From Haematobia irritans (Eukaryota; Arthropoda; Insecta; Diptera; Muscidae), in contig NC_134398.1 in assembly GCF_050003625.1 (NCBI RefSeq), positions 91,611,913 through 91,675,912 on the forward strand: 64,000 nt of DNA, written 5' to 3'. The position numbers and the translations under genes were made by a program. The notes under the pieces were generated by a model. That model had not been told where the DNA came from. It ran no database searches and saw nothing but the letters and a program-made list of their open reading frames with translations. Positions 41,180 to 54,689 of the stretch are shown piece after piece (positions within the stretch are counted from its first letter, which is position 1; each line of letters starts with the position of its first letter).

Positions 41180-42160
41180 TTATAGGACCCTTCGCGGTAA
41201 TGTCTCGACAACACGCACTCGATCATCGGCACCTGGATGAACTTTACAAATTCGTCCCAAACGCCAACAATTAGGAGGGAGATTTTCTTTCTTCACGACA
41301 ACTAGGGTACCTTCTTTCAGATTCTCAGTAGGATTCTTCCATTTGTGGCGCTTGTGTAATTCTTTCAAATATTCATCCTTCCAGCGGATACAGAAATTCT
41401 GATGAATAATTTTCAACCTTTGCCACCGATTTACGAGAGAGATGGGATAATCATCTATTTTCGGATCTATTGGGGCCAATATTGGAGAACCTATTAGGAA
41501 ATGTCCCGGGGTTAATGCCGAAATGTCCGATGGCTCTTGAGAGGCAGGGTACAATGGACGAGAATTTAGACATGCCTCGATCTTTGAAAGTAGGGTTTGG
41601 AATTCTTCGAAGGTATGTTTTATATTACCCACGATCTTGCGGAAGTGCGATTTGAAGCTCTTTACCCCAGCTTCCCAAAGCCCACCCATATGTGGAGCTC
41701 CAGGTGGGATAAAGTGCCACGTAATATTTTGATGGCCGTAGTTGGATTCAACAGCCTGCTGGGACGTTTGAAGGAATTCTCTGGCTAGTATTTTGGACGC
41801 ACCAACGAAGTTTGTACCGTTGTCAGAGTGAAGGAGGAGCGGGCAACCTCGTCTTGATACAAATCTGCTAAAAGCAGCTAGGAAAGTATTTGTGGACAGA
41901 TCTGAGGTAACCTCAAGATGGATGGCTTTAGTAGCGAAACAAATAAAAACGCACACATAACCCTTGGTAATGCGGACACAACGACCTGTATAGTGCTTCA
42001 TATCAAAGGGACCAGCGAAATCTAGCCCGGTGTGGGTGAAGGGTCTAGACAGTTCTGATCTTTCGGCCGGTAAAGAGGACATAATTTGTCTTTGACACCT
42101 CTGTCTATATAGAACACAAATTTTACATTTATTTATCGTTCCTTTGATTAAATTCTTCAC
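41180..42160 (-). pseudogene. BEL integrase
   Basis: Contains CKICVLYRQRC (end of the zinc finger), HTGLDFAGPF (first Asp), LHSDNGTNFVGA (second Asp) and GAPHMGGLWEAGVKS (Glu), then a DUF5641-like C-terminus with LPPNCWRLGRICKVHPG. The open frame of about 326 residues is intact, but it is separated by a shift at about 42170 from the preceding pol frame. Catalytic residues are all present. Confidence 0.88.
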
Positions 42161-42165
42161 TTTTA

Positions 42166-43602
42166 TTATCCAGAATTGTGGAGGACAAGTTGGTTTCCAC
42201 CGTGAATGGAAATTTCATGTGTAAACTTTACTAGCAATCGAGATAGTTGGCAATTATAGGGAAGTATCACGGGATGCTTCTCATTGTATGATAGGGCCGG
42301 CGACGAAACAAGCCTCCCACAAATTCTCATAGTACCTTCCTCATCTAGGAATGGATTCAGACTTAAGATTGGGCTGGATGTTGCTATCTGTTTTCTCGCA
42401 GAAAGGGCCAAATATTCCTTTGGAAAATACGCTTTTTGTGTCACTACGAAAAGATTCCTTTGAATCATTAATATTTCCGACGATGAAATACTAGTTGACT
42501 TTCGAGAAAAGCTGGACCGGTACTTCGGATGCGTATTATAGAAGAATCTATACACATATGCTATTACCCGAAGATCTCTAGGAAGGGAGGAAAATCTGTC
42601 TAAGATATCATCAAAGTCGCAGTAGTAGGAAAAATTAACTTTAATATTCTTTTTCTCGATTTCAATGAATTCATGTGACGTGTCGTGAAACCTAGGACAA
42701 GTGTAATCCGGATCAGCAAGCCATGGTGGTCCATGCCACCATAACTGATTTTCCTGAAGATCATTAGGATAGACTCCACGACTAGCCAAGTCCGCTGGAT
42801 TACATTCCGATCTAATATGGAACCAATTCGACGGATTAACTACCTGAATAATTTTGGACACTCTGTTTGCAACAAATGTGGACCAGAAGCAAGGAGGCTT
42901 GGCTAGCCACGACAGTACAATAGTGGAGTCAGTCCAGCAAATTATCGAGTAATTAGGGATTTTCAATTGTGGAATTGTACTGTCTATCATCTCCGCTAGT
43001 AATGTTGCGACACAGAGCTCTAACCTTGGGATTGATAGAGTTTTTAGAGGTGCAATTTTAGTTTTGCAGCAAACCAAGTGGACAGATGTGGAAGTTTCTC
43101 CCTTTATTCGGACATAAAGGGCTGCTGCATATGCCTTCTCTGAGGCGTCACAAAATCCATGAAACTGGACGTCACAACATGGAGTGTAGCCCACCCAACG
43201 TGGCACAACTATGGAATTAATGGACGGATATAAATCCTGAAACTTTAGCCAATTGGATAGAGATTGAGAGGAAATTGTCTCATCCCAATTGGTGCCCTCG
43301 ATCCAAATGGATTGCATAATCATTTTTGCAATCACAATGGAAGAAGCCAGCCAGCCAGCGGGATCGAAAAGTTTGGCTATTTGCGACAGTACCTTTCTCT
43401 TAGTATAAATACCTTCGTCAGGAATAGGAGATACGGAAAAGTAAAACGAGTCGGATGACGCATTCCAACGAACACCTAAAGTTTTAGCGGTACTGCGATC
43501 ATCAAATTCCAAGAAGTCTTCAAATAAAAGATGATCTTTCGGAAGACCGGAGAGAATTTCTTTGGAGTTGGATGTCCACTTCTTCAGGGAAAATCCCGCA
43601 GA
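42166..43602 (-). pseudogene. BEL RNase H and A17-type region
   Basis: Reads GSAGFSLKKWTSN, TKRKVLSQIAKLFDPAGWLA, FCDASEKAYAAALYVR, RLELCVATLLAE, CWTDSTIVLSWL and NPADLASRGV, the standard BEL pol segment after the RT, then the beginning of the integrase finger. Its first codons are separated from the RT by the 352-bp insert, across which the frame is continuous. Confidence 0.88.
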
Positions 43603-43610
43603 TCCTAGAG

Positions 43611-43962
43611 CATAGACCAAGAAAATATAGAGACATACCTTAATAATTCACCATGGTTTTGTTTATTTGCAGTGCGCAGTCATTCCACTCAATTGCGCAG
43701 TCAAGTGACTCAATTTCTTTTTGGAAAACGAGAATTACCGTACAAATCAGTCAATTTGCATTACAAAAAAGATGTGGGTGAACAGTATTTTATAAACTTT
43801 CACAATATTTGGTGTTTCAACGAGAGAACAAAGGAAATAAAACAAATTAAAGCCAAATTAAAGAATCACTCAATTGCAGACGAAAAAGAGCCATCTACGG
43901 TGTGCAGACAAACTACAGCGCTGTGAATTCACTTGAGATGTCTATACCTTCCTTGGTCTATG
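43611..43962. mobile_element. 352-bp element with 8-bp duplication TCCTAGAG
   Basis: Ends CATAGACCAAG and CTTGGTCTATG are inverted, with further similarity inside (TATAG). TCCTAGAG lies at 43603-43610 and 43963-43970. The uninterrupted BEL frame ALGSAGF is recovered without it. CA ends with 8-bp duplication would suit a P- or hAT-like element. An 84-codon frame at 43672-43926 shows no known domain. Confidence 0.85.
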
Positions 43963-43970
43963 TCCTAGAG

Positions 43971-44640
43971 CTTCAATAAGCTGATTTCTGCTCTCAATAG
44001 CAGCAGAAATGGTATGGGCACCAGCGAGAGCGTCATCCACATACATTGAATCTCTCAGTATCTCGGATGCCAATGGAAAAACATTCTGGACATCGTCGGC
44101 CAACTGGATGATGGTCCGAATGGCCAGATAATGTGCACAATTGACCCCAAAGGTTACTGTGTCGAGTTCAAAATCTTTTATTGTCCCTTTAGGATCATGG
44201 CGGTAGAGAATCCGTTGAAAAGATCTATGCCTAGGATTTACCAATATCTGGCGGTACATTTTTGTTATGTCTCCATTGAAGACATAACGAAAAAATCTCC
44301 ATTTGAGTATAAGGACAACAAGATCCTTTTGGAGCACTGGACCGGTATATAAAATATCATTCAAGCTTCTACCATCCGATGAGGGTGAAGAGGCATTAAA
44401 TACTACCCTAACCCTTGTCGTAGTGCTTTCAGGTCGCACAACGGCATGGTGGGGTAGATAATAATGTGGTGGCTTATTAAAATCCCTTGGAGGTGAAACT
44501 TCGGACATATGATGTAATATTTTATATTCCTCCAGGACACTATCGTATTCGGACTTAAATGATGGATCTCGCAGAAGACGAGCCTCATTCCGAATAAACT
44601 GTGCCATAGCACTGTTTCTCGATTGGCCAAGACTCATATT
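43971..44640 (-). pseudogene. BEL reverse transcriptase core
   Basis: Reads SRNSAMAQFIRNEARLL, YYLPHHAVVRPES, TRVRVVFNASS, NGDITKMYRQI and the catalytic MYVDDALAG (about 44040). Between the two nested insertions the frame is open. Confidence 0.88.
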
Positions 44641-46444
44641 TTTTTTTAGTAGTAGTAGTAGTAGTATTTTATTATTATTTTTTTTAATTCATTCATAAAA
44701 CTATTACAATTTCAATTTAGCAAGTTATATTAAAATAATAAATTAAAGATTATTTATGACAATGGCATATTGCCGTCAGTCATTTTGCCGCAAAATTGTA
44801 TTATTGTTCGTAATTTATACATTAGTAAACTTGTGTGTATTAGTTTGTAATTTAAGAAATAGTACGTATGGGCTTTATTAATAGTATTCTTGATTTAAAA
44901 ATTTTCTATATTTTAGAGCTTCATTCACGTACAAATTCAGTCTAATCCAACTTCCTTCTATTTCTCCATTCAAAATTTGTATTAACTCCGGTCTAGTCAA
45001 ATTAGGTCGATCGAGGTATCTGAGTCTGAACTCTCTTAAAATAGGGCATGAAGCCATGAAATGGTATAAGTCTTCGGATTCATCTGTGTTGCACATTGAG
45101 CATTTTCTGTCAGGTAGCTGCTGGAAGCTGTTTGATTTTAGTCCCAACATATCACATCTCACTTTGAAAATTGTGTTGATAGTTTTTTGATCATGTAAAT
45201 CATGAATATAGGTTATTCCTTTTGAATAATCAAGGTATTTACAGAACCTAGATGTACTATTTCTTGCTTCTACCATTGATTCCTCTTTGGCTTTTTGTTT
45301 CAAATATCCAATCAGATTTGATCCTCTGATTTTCCACTCCTCCTCATCAATATTTGCACAAAAATTCACCCTAAATTCTGCACCAAGTTTGTTCATGGCT
45401 TTTGACCAGAATATATTCTTTACCAGTATCTGCATGGATAATTTATGTGGCAATCTTTCACGATGCATTCTGAATAGAGTTTTAAACACGTAGTTCATGT
45501 GGAGCTCTAAGCTGTAGAAGTGGCAATCTTCTGCATTGGTTTCCAAGTTAATAGCGTATGTTGGTGTAAAATCTGGGAGTTTCAGAATTCTTTTAATGAA
45601 ATACCTTTGAAGTTTATCCACGGTATCAAATTGTTCATATCCCCAAACCTGTGCTCCATAAGATTGAACAGATCTGCTTACTGCTTGGAATAGTTTCCAC
45701 TTTGCATTTAATGATATCCCACTTTTATTAAGGAACTCTTTCCATGTAGCATTAATCCCAAGCTTTGCAGAATTATTTCTTATCTCAACATGTTTGCAAA
45801 AGCTCAATTTGGGTGTCATTGTCATTCCTAAATAGCAGTACTCATTTACTATTTTGATTTCATCACCTTTGTAGCTCCATTTTTCATGTTTAGATAATTT
45901 TCCGCCTTTTCTAAATATCAGTATTTCCGATTTACTCATATTAACTTCCATTCCCCAAAAATCACAATAATGTTCTAATTTTTTAATCATTTTCTGCATA
46001 ATGACTACATCATCAGCAAGCAGGACCAGGTCATCTGCATACATTAAAAGCCTAATATTTTCACCGTCAACATTGAGCCCACCCTCTAATATATCATGTA
46101 AATCATTTAAATATAGTATAAAGAGGAGAGGAGATAATATACATCCCTGCTTCAACCCAGATTTTGTCTCAAACGTCTCAGATAGCTCAGTACCATGCCA
46201 CACTTTGCTAGTTGTGTGGATATATATATTTTCAATCAGTGTTGAGATTTTTGTCGATATTCCTATTAAATTCATCTTATAGATCATCCTCCTTCTTGGT
46301 ACTTTATCAAAAGCCGCCTTAAAATCTACAAAGAAGGCGTACACTTTTTTGTTTTCAGCAAATTTAACATTGACTATAGCGGCTAGATTATATATATTGT
46401 CGACCGTAGAGTAGTTTGCTCTGAAACCTGCTTGGTATTCATTT
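44641..46444 (-). mobile_element. 5'-truncated LINE inside the BEL element
   Basis: The minus-strand 3' end is a (TAC)n plus A-run tail at 44641-44668. ACTCATATT occurs at 44632-44640 and 46445-46453, a 9-bp target duplication. The 5' end starts in mid-RT, the usual outcome of incomplete reverse transcription. Confidence 0.88.
44878..46443 (-). pseudogene. LINE reverse transcriptase, C-terminal two thirds
   Basis: From QAGFRANYSTVDNIY at 46430 the frame is open to 44878: FFVDFKAAFDKVPRR, GLKQGCILSPLLFILYLNDL, catalytic LMYADDLVLLADD (about 46010), KSEILIFRKGGKL and a C-terminal CSMCNTDESEDLYHFMASC zinc-like motif. No endonuclease is left. The clade is uncertain. The intact frame despite truncation implies a young insertion. 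Confidence 0.82.
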
Positions 46445-46453
46445 ACTCATATT

Positions 46454-48521
46454 CTCCAAAAAATCTTCCCTGAAAGGAAGGTGAACAACATATCGGCCAT
46501 CTCCGTTTCGAGCAGTCGTAGAAACGTATAAATTCTCGCAAAATTGGTCTGAAGGAGAAAAAAAATGTCTTCCGTGGAAGGTCTTCCACCTCCCAAAAGC
46601 GTGAAATTTCTTTATCTAAAGAAATTTCACAATAATAGGATACAACTTTCGGAGAAGAAAAATTGGAATCGGCTGGGATTGGTCCCGTTAGGATCCAGCC
46701 AAAAACGGTCTCCTGCGCCAGCAACGATCCGCAGATATGCCTTTCAACCCCCGAAAGCATTATTAATGGGAATAGGTCACCTCCTATTAGGAGTTCAATT
46801 TTGGAGCTCTCGTAGAATCGAGGGTCGGCTAGAGGAACTTTTGAGATATCCGAGAGCAAATCTGGATTAAATGTGGTTGATGGAAGGTTTCCTGATAGGT
46901 GTGGGACAACCAAAGCGGACGTGGAAATTTCAAAGTCATCTTGGACCAACGAACTTAACGAGAAGCTGCATTCCTTTTGAACCGCAGCTGAAATTGTCTC
47001 ATTCAGACCAGAAATAGTTGCATTCGTTCGTCGAAAAGGCAATTTGAGACTACTGAACAGTCTCTCGGAAATGAAAGTGCCTTGAGAGCCTGAATCGACC
47101 AATGCCCTAGCGACATACTTCAAACCATTACGATGTATTTTCACTAGAGCCGTTCCCAAAAGGACACCATTGGAATGACTGGCGAAACACGTCTGCACGA
47201 TGGCCCCGCCAGAGCTCGTGGACGGTATATTAGGTAAGTGGGGCGGAATAGTATTCAGAGATGACTGACCAACAGAAATGGAGTATGCATTTGTCTTGAC
47301 AGTCGTTGGCAATTGCTCCCTATGGAGCAATGTGTTATGCCGTTTGTGACATGTCAAGCATGAATATTTACTTGTACAGTTCTTTGAAGAATGTACTTTG
47401 GAGAAGCAGTTGAGGCAAAGGTTTAATTTCTTGACCTCAGCCAACCTTTGATTTACACTCATGCTAAGAAATTTCTGACATTTCCGAAGATAGTGTTCCT
47501 CATTCGGACATAACCTTGACATTCCTAGACGACGGTTTAGAATTGACCCTTCCACCAGGATTGGATGCGGATGTACTTGTGTCCTTTTTTCGAATCTCCG
47601 ACACAGATTCAAGTGTTCTGTGTCGATTTGTAAGGAAGGAATCTAAAGAAGACCACTCAGGAATGACAGCCCTATCTTCCAAGGTATGTTCCCATAGAGT
47701 AAGGGTAACATCTGGTAGGCGGGTGGAACAAATGTATATAAATATAGGTCCCCAACTTTCAACGTCGATATCATACAGTCTTAGCATAGATATGCAAGCG
47801 TTGATATCCCTTTGTAAGGACTTCAGGGACGCTGCGGATTCGGTCTGCAGAGGAAGGATGTTGAAAAGTGCCTTTAGCTGTGAATTAATAAGGACACGTT
47901 TGTTTTCGTAACGTAAACAAAGATTTCTCCATGCCACACAGAAATTCTGATCAGTCAGGAAGTTTCCGAACAATCTCATTGGGCTCACCTGAAGCCCTGA
48001 GATTGGCTAGGAGTATTCGACGGGTGAGTAATGGATATTTTATGGAGTAAAAGACCCAATTTCTCAGTACATCGACAATAAGTGGCGAATACACTCTTAA
48101 ATTTTGATTTCACCATGTCGATTTCGGAGCCCTCTTGGTCATCCCTCTTTTCACCCCCCTCTTTCACAGATTCTTCCTCCACTAATTCCTGCAGGCACTG
48201 GTAATAGGCAGACCTTATGTCAGTCCAAATAACTTTGACTTCCTCCTGATAGGTCTCAATGACATACGAAGATGTCAGAGGGTTCTTTTTGTCACTGAGG
48301 CTAGCCTCAAATTCGGCTAACCTATCAGAAAGGCGTATATATCTATCCAGTGACATCGTGTGGACAAGTTCTATTCCCCAGGTGGTCAAACAAAACTCAA
48401 CGTATAATATGCAAATATAATTCAATAAGGATCCAATAGGATTCAGATATGAGGATATTTCGTTGGAAACAGGTAACGGAAAGAGTAATGAACGCAGAGG
48501 GAAAATATACCAGCGTCTCAC
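46454..48521 (-). pseudogene. BEL gag and protease
   Basis: N-terminal gag (48521-47985) has RYIRLSDRLAEFEASL. The DUF1759-type part (47988-47500) has LRYENKRVLINSQLKALFNI. The knuckles (47510-47330) are CLNCFSKVHSSKNC and CLTCHKRHNTLLH. The protease is ALVDSGSQGTFISE (about 47100) with ETVFGWILTGP downstream. Frames change at about 47985, 47510 and 46560, so at least three indels separate the parts. The C-terminal side joins the RT after the LINE. Confidence 0.85.
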
Positions 48522-50022
48522 GCCTATGTATTATTAAAAATAATAAACTGCGTAATCGTATCTAAAATTCCTTAGATCGTCAATCCAATTATCGATATGA
48601 TCAAAATTCGAAAACCTCATAAAGGGAGTACCCACAATAATTAAAAATGCCGCAACTGGGCATACAGTTCCGTTTGCCAACTCAAACTCAAGAAATGAAT
48701 AATTGTATTTAGAAAAATCAGCCAGTGGTGGTAATTAATAATGGAATTTATTTTCCCCGTCCTCCTTCGTAGTCTTTACTTGCAATATAAATGACAAATA
48801 GGTTTCGCTAACGAAATTTCAAGTAAACTCGATCTACCAGTTGGCATGAAATATCACCCGTATTTCTATCATCAGCAGTATATGCTAAATGTATCTCAAA
48901 AAATTAACTTAATTTCCAATGACGTCACGGAATAGCTGTTCGACGAGTCGTATGGCTCGAGTTCGATGACCCTGAAATGTTAGACACAGACAAGAAAAAA
49001 AAATTATAATAAAAGTAGTTCTGAATGTATTGGTGTCTGGAACTGATGACAAACTAGGAGAAAGAGAGACCTTTCCTACAGTACAATCACAGTGAGATCA
49101 GATGGTAGTGATGATATTCCATATCATTGGGACTTAATTTCAAAATAGGAATGCTAAAACGTACATTGAATACATTCTTGGGGTTGGCTACGGAATGCAG
49201 TGAACATTAATAGGAGGTAGTAAAATGCTACTTGTGATAGAAATAAATAAGGAATTTATAATGAGAATGGGTAGGAAATTTGACTCAAAATCTACTAAAA
49301 GTAGATTTAATATATATTTTCATAAGGAAAATGACATTCCAAATCTGGGACAAGTGGATTTTTTAAGTACAATGTGAATGAGGTATAATGCAATTAAAAA
49401 GAAATGGTAATCATCCAAATAAAAAACCGGGCGATCAAGTGGAGTTCGAAAGGTACCCCAATGGTACAATTTGGACTTCGACTCCCCTCACTGAATGATT
49501 ACTTCAGTCAACTAGCAAAAAAATCTAAAGAGAGTGTAATTTAAGAGAAAGGAGATACTCAAGGGGGAATAATGCGATATGGAAACGAAATTTAAGAGAG
49601 ATCGACAAACAATATTGTGAGGGATTGGTCACAAAACTATGAGCAACATAAGGTGGACGTGGAGTGTGGGGATATGGCATGTAATTAGTAAAATAAAATG
49701 GAAGATGGGGGGTAATGTAAGAGGTAATAGATTAGGTTGAAGTTAGGTATATGAAGAATGCAAATATGTATATATGAATGTAAATTTGTGTATATAAACT
49801 GCTGAAAATTAAAAGAAATCATCCACTAGCTGTAAAATAAAATATCACAGAGCGCAATGTTTGGCATTATTCGCATGGGCTACTGTGCATGTAATGTCAT
49901 ATTGTGGAAGGAATCGGGGGCACACTGAAGAGAGGCCTGTCCAATAACTTAACTTGGATTAGCGTGGATATTCTCTTTTTATCAAACTGGAAATATTCAA
50001 CAATCAGCTCCAACTCACCCCG
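48522..50022. other. Long stretch without recognised genes
   Basis: It should contain the 5' untranslated region and possibly an LTR of the BEL element, but no matching LTR was found. Sequence is AT-rich with no long frame, apart from the region running into the microsatellite. Confidence 0.4.
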
Positions 50023-51100
<1,078 letters not shown>

Positions 51101-51196
51101 GTATCTTATCGATAATTGAGATATTCTTGGGGATTTTTACAACGATAATTGGGATTTCATTAATAGGGTTCTACGTTCATTTTTGACATGAACACT
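51101..51196 (+). repeat. ~96-bp dispersed repeat, copy 2
   Basis: Matches 39071-39166 in the same orientation. It ends 15 bases before the TTA target of the following MITE. Confidence 0.7.
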
Positions 51197-51213
51197 CCAT
51201 ATAAAAAACGTTA

Positions 51214-51647
51214 AGGCCGGTACTATGTTCATTCTTGCGAAATTTTTTTATGGAAACCATTATTTCGCACATAGAAAGCGGCGTTTTTTTTAGGTAGCTT
51301 GGAGCGCTATTTTACAGGGAGCGATATTGGATTAAGTTGGTGGTTGTTGCTTGTTTTTACAAAATAACATTTTATTTTTCCTTGGGCAATTGATCTGCTA
51401 TTCCTTTGATCCTTTGTATAGTTTCGGAACAAAAATATGGTCCGTGTTTGATTTATAAACCCGCACAAATAGTTTTTAATAAATAAATTATTTCTTAATT
51501 CACATTGCAAATGGCGCCGTGCTATAAACGTCAGTTTTTCAACACGAAAAAACAAAGTATAACAAATGGAAAAAATTTCGCAAATTTTTCGCATTTTTTT
51601 GGTTTTGTATGGAGTTTCAACGCGAAAACCGAACAGAGTACCGGCCT
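51214..51647 (+). mobile_element. 434-bp PIF-like MITE, family 3, with TTA duplication
   Basis: Starts AGGCCGGTACTATGTTCATT and ends AACAGAGTACCGGCCT; TTA at 51211-51213 and 51648-51650. The interior segment CTTGGAGCGCTATTTTACAG to about 51400 is shared with the 1000-bp element at 18773. Confidence 0.88.
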
Positions 51648-51799
51648 TTAGCGCTGAATAAATGCGAAATCTTTGTTTTGAGCATTTTCCAACAAATATT
51701 TATACAACCCAGGATTTTTCGGATGAAAAAATAGGCAGGCATATTATTTCGCATAAATAAGTTAACATCCCTGGGTTTGAGACCCTATTTACGGAGATA

Positions 51800-52230
51800 A
51801 GGCCGGTACTATGTTCTTTCTTGCGAAAAATTTTTATGGAAACCATTATTTCGCACATAGAAAGCGGCGTTTTTTTAGGTAGTTTGGAGCGCTATTTTAC
51901 AGGAAGCGATATTGGATTAAGTTGGTGGTTGTTGCTTGTTTTTACAAATAACATTTTATTTTTCCTTGGGCAATTGATCTGCTATTCCTTTGATCCTTTG
52001 TATAGTTTCGGAACAAAAATATTGTCCGTGTTTGATTTATAAACCCGCACAAATAGTTTTTAATAAATAAATTATTTCTTAATTCACATTGCAAATGGCG
52101 CCGTGCTATAAACGTCAGTTTTTCAACACGAAAAAACAAAGTATCACAAATGGAAAAACTTTCGCAAATTTTTCACATTTTTTGGTTTTGTGTGGAGTTT
52201 CAACGCGAAAACCGAACAGAGTACCGGCCT
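51800..52230 (+). mobile_element. 431-bp PIF-like MITE, family 3, with ATA duplication
   Basis: Second copy, nearly identical to 51214-51647, in the same orientation 152 bp away. ATA at 51797-51799 and 52231-52233. Confidence 0.88.
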
Positions 52231-52233
52231 ATA

Positions 52234-52563
52234 GATGAAGATATTCGGTTTTCGCAGGAACGAACTTAGTACTAAGCATTATATTGAAATGTTTTAATAA
52301 AGTAACCATGAAAATTTCAACTCGAAAAGCGACCTTTAGTCGCTCATTGTAAAGTAACACCTTTTGTTTTGTTATTTTCATAGCCTATTGTTATTGTTGT
52401 AGTAATATGAGCATAACCATCTGCTAGATGAATTACGAGATGCTTTATGGTTGTAGGCAAGACTATGAGCATAAGCAGATGAATATATGCGATATCTACC
52501 AGATGAGTTACGAGCTGCTTGTAGATTTTTCTAGATGGTTACAGGCGAGACTATGAGCATAAT
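52234..52563. repeat. Solo end of family-1 MITE and an imperfect direct repeat
   Basis: 52285-52340 (GTTTTAATAAAGTAACCATG, then CAACTCGAAAAGCG) matches one end of family 1. At 52410-52562 a ~90-bp imperfect direct repeat has GGCAAGACTATGAGCATAA and GGCGAGACTATGAGCATAA. No gene. Confidence 0.5.
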
Positions 52564-53479
52564 TGTTATGACAGCTAAAATTGAAATCATTTAGCTGTAA
52601 TGGAATTGCAACACAAGTTGAGTTTACAAGTAATTTTGCCAATGCAAAATTACCTTTTTCTGCTAATTGCACAACAAACTTTCTCACACCTACCATTTTG
52701 TTCATTTTGCAATCTTAAACTGCAAACCAATCTTTTTTTCAATTCAAACTTTCTCACACCTACCTTTTTGTTCATTTTGCAATCCTAAACTGCAATCCAA
52801 TCTTTTTCCAATTGCAAAACACCTTTTCTCACTTACCTTTTTCCATTTTCTAATTCTGGTTCATTGAACCTATAATTGCAACTCAAGCTTCTGTCATTCA
52901 CATGACCCAATTAAAGACCAGCTTTGTTTTTGGTAAAATATTGTTAACGTAATGCACTTTGTAATAGCAATAAGAAAAATGTTAACGTAATGCACTTGGC
53001 AATAGCAATAAGAAGTATATTATAACCAAATTTGAATAATAAAGGGTAGATGATATATCAACTTAGAACGAATCGCATCGTTTTATTACCCTCTCTTATT
53101 ACCGAAGTAAAGGTAGGTACTATGTTTGTTGGCACGAAAAAAACTTCACTTAACCATTCTTTCGCGTTGAAAAATGAGAGTGTTGACAATAGATTTCGAA
53201 CGAAGAAAACAGCTATTTTGGAACTATTCTGCGTTTATTTCTCAGCAATTTAATTGACAACATCGCCAAACGTCATAATATTTTTACGTATACATACGCA
53301 GCAGCTGATTGTTTACATACACGCGTTCATAATAATTTTTTTGAAGTGTTTTTCTACCAGTTTTTGAATTGTTTTGAACCAAATCTCACAAAGCACTGGA
53401 CAATAATAATCCAAATGGATTCCGTCAATTTGTTATGCAAACTTTTACATCTGAAGCAATTGACAATCCGTTCAGCAAC

Positions 53480-54170
53480 AAACTTAATTCAGCAACAAAA
53501 CAATTGGTGAAAAACTCTACTCGTTCATTGGAATATGCCGAAAAGAAGACACATAAGGAACAAAATCATCATAGTTTGAATAAAGTTGAATATCTTAAAA
53601 TCGTCGTTATCACACCACCATGGAAAGACAAATGCGTGTGAGAATTTTCAAGCAAAATTTAAAAATCATACAGGATTTGAATGCAAATGAGCGTGGTAGT
53701 GCCAAATATGGTATCGCTGAATTTGCTGATTTGACCAGTACCGAATATAAACAACGTACCGGCATATGGCAACGAGATGAGGGTAATGCTGCTTTAACCC
53801 CTTAAACTGAAATTCCAGACATTGAATTGCCCAAAGAATTCGATTGGAGAGAAAAGGTCAATGTGGCTCTTGCTGGGCTTTTAGTGTTACCGGCAATGTC
53901 GAAGATTTGCATGATGTCAGGACTGATAAACTGGAACAATATTCCGAGCAGGAATTATTAGATTGTGATACAACAGATTCAGCTTGTAATGGTGGTTTGC
54001 CCGATAATGCTTATGATGCCATTGAGAAAATTGGAGGTTTAGGACTTGAACTTGAAATGAATTTCCCTATCATGCACGCAAAGAACAATACCGCTTCAAT
54101 ACATCGAAAATCCATGTTAAAGTAAAAGGTCATGTTGATTTACCCAAAAACTCATACATGTGGTGGCTGT
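53480..54170 (+). pseudogene. Cathepsin F-like cysteine protease, truncated and frameshifted
   Basis: Pieces in order: LEYAEKKTHKEQNHH (about 53530, pre-propeptide), NRRYHTTMERQMRVRIFKQ and SAKYGIAEFADLTSTEYKQR (I29 inhibitor propeptide, 53600-53760), ELPKEFDWRE (mature start), GQCGSCWAFSVTGN with the catalytic Cys (about 53860), SEQELLDCDTTDSACNGG (53945) and HVDLPKN (54130). The segment between FDWRE and QCGSCW is deleted, stops and shifts are present, and the half with the catalytic His and Asn is missing. From memory it is closest to the fly cathepsin F gene. No intron is visible in the retained part. AATAAA at 54387 could be its old 3' signal. Confidence 0.82.
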
Positions 54171-54689
54171 CTGTACAACTCTTTGAAAGGTTTTTATGCA
54201 GCCATCATGGAAATACAAACCATACCATTTCTCATACTTAATACCACCACTCCATACCCAATAAATTTTCATCTAGTTTTTTTCTCACATATATATTTTT
54301 TCTTCGTCGTACGATATTGTTATTTCCTTATTATTTTTTGTCAAACGAAAGTATAGTGTATAATGTAAAGTTCATATTCAAATTCAATAAACTTAAGCCC
54401 ATAACTCACGTTCAAGGGTAGTTCCTAAGCCAAAGTCACTGTTCCCGAATTATAATTCGTCACAAAGGGATGTTAGAGTTCTATACCAGAGAATATCTCA
54501 GTCACGTAATAAAATTGAATTGATAAAATGCAAGATATATGGACAATGAATGTCGCTCAGTGAAATTTAAAAGCAACAATTAAATTAAATCGATTCATTC
54601 CAGCCTATCGCACTGATCAACATCAGTCCAAAATGATTGCAAGCATGAGTGCAATACATGAAAATTATTTTGGTATTTAAATAAAAACA

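Larger units (their letters stand above)
41180..48521 (-). mobile_element. BEL/Pao LTR retrotransposon, decayed
   Basis: Gag (48521-47500), protease, RT, RNase H/A17-type region and integrase (to 41180) lie in BEL order on the minus strand. A 352-bp element and a LINE interrupt it, each with clear target duplications. LTRs were not recognised on either side, so its limits are only those of the coding region. Confidence 0.85.

Noticed and set aside
52600..52867. 62- and 66-codon frames in the errantivirus LTR (also 63810)
   Set aside because: They lie within LTR direct repeats and encode no known domain.
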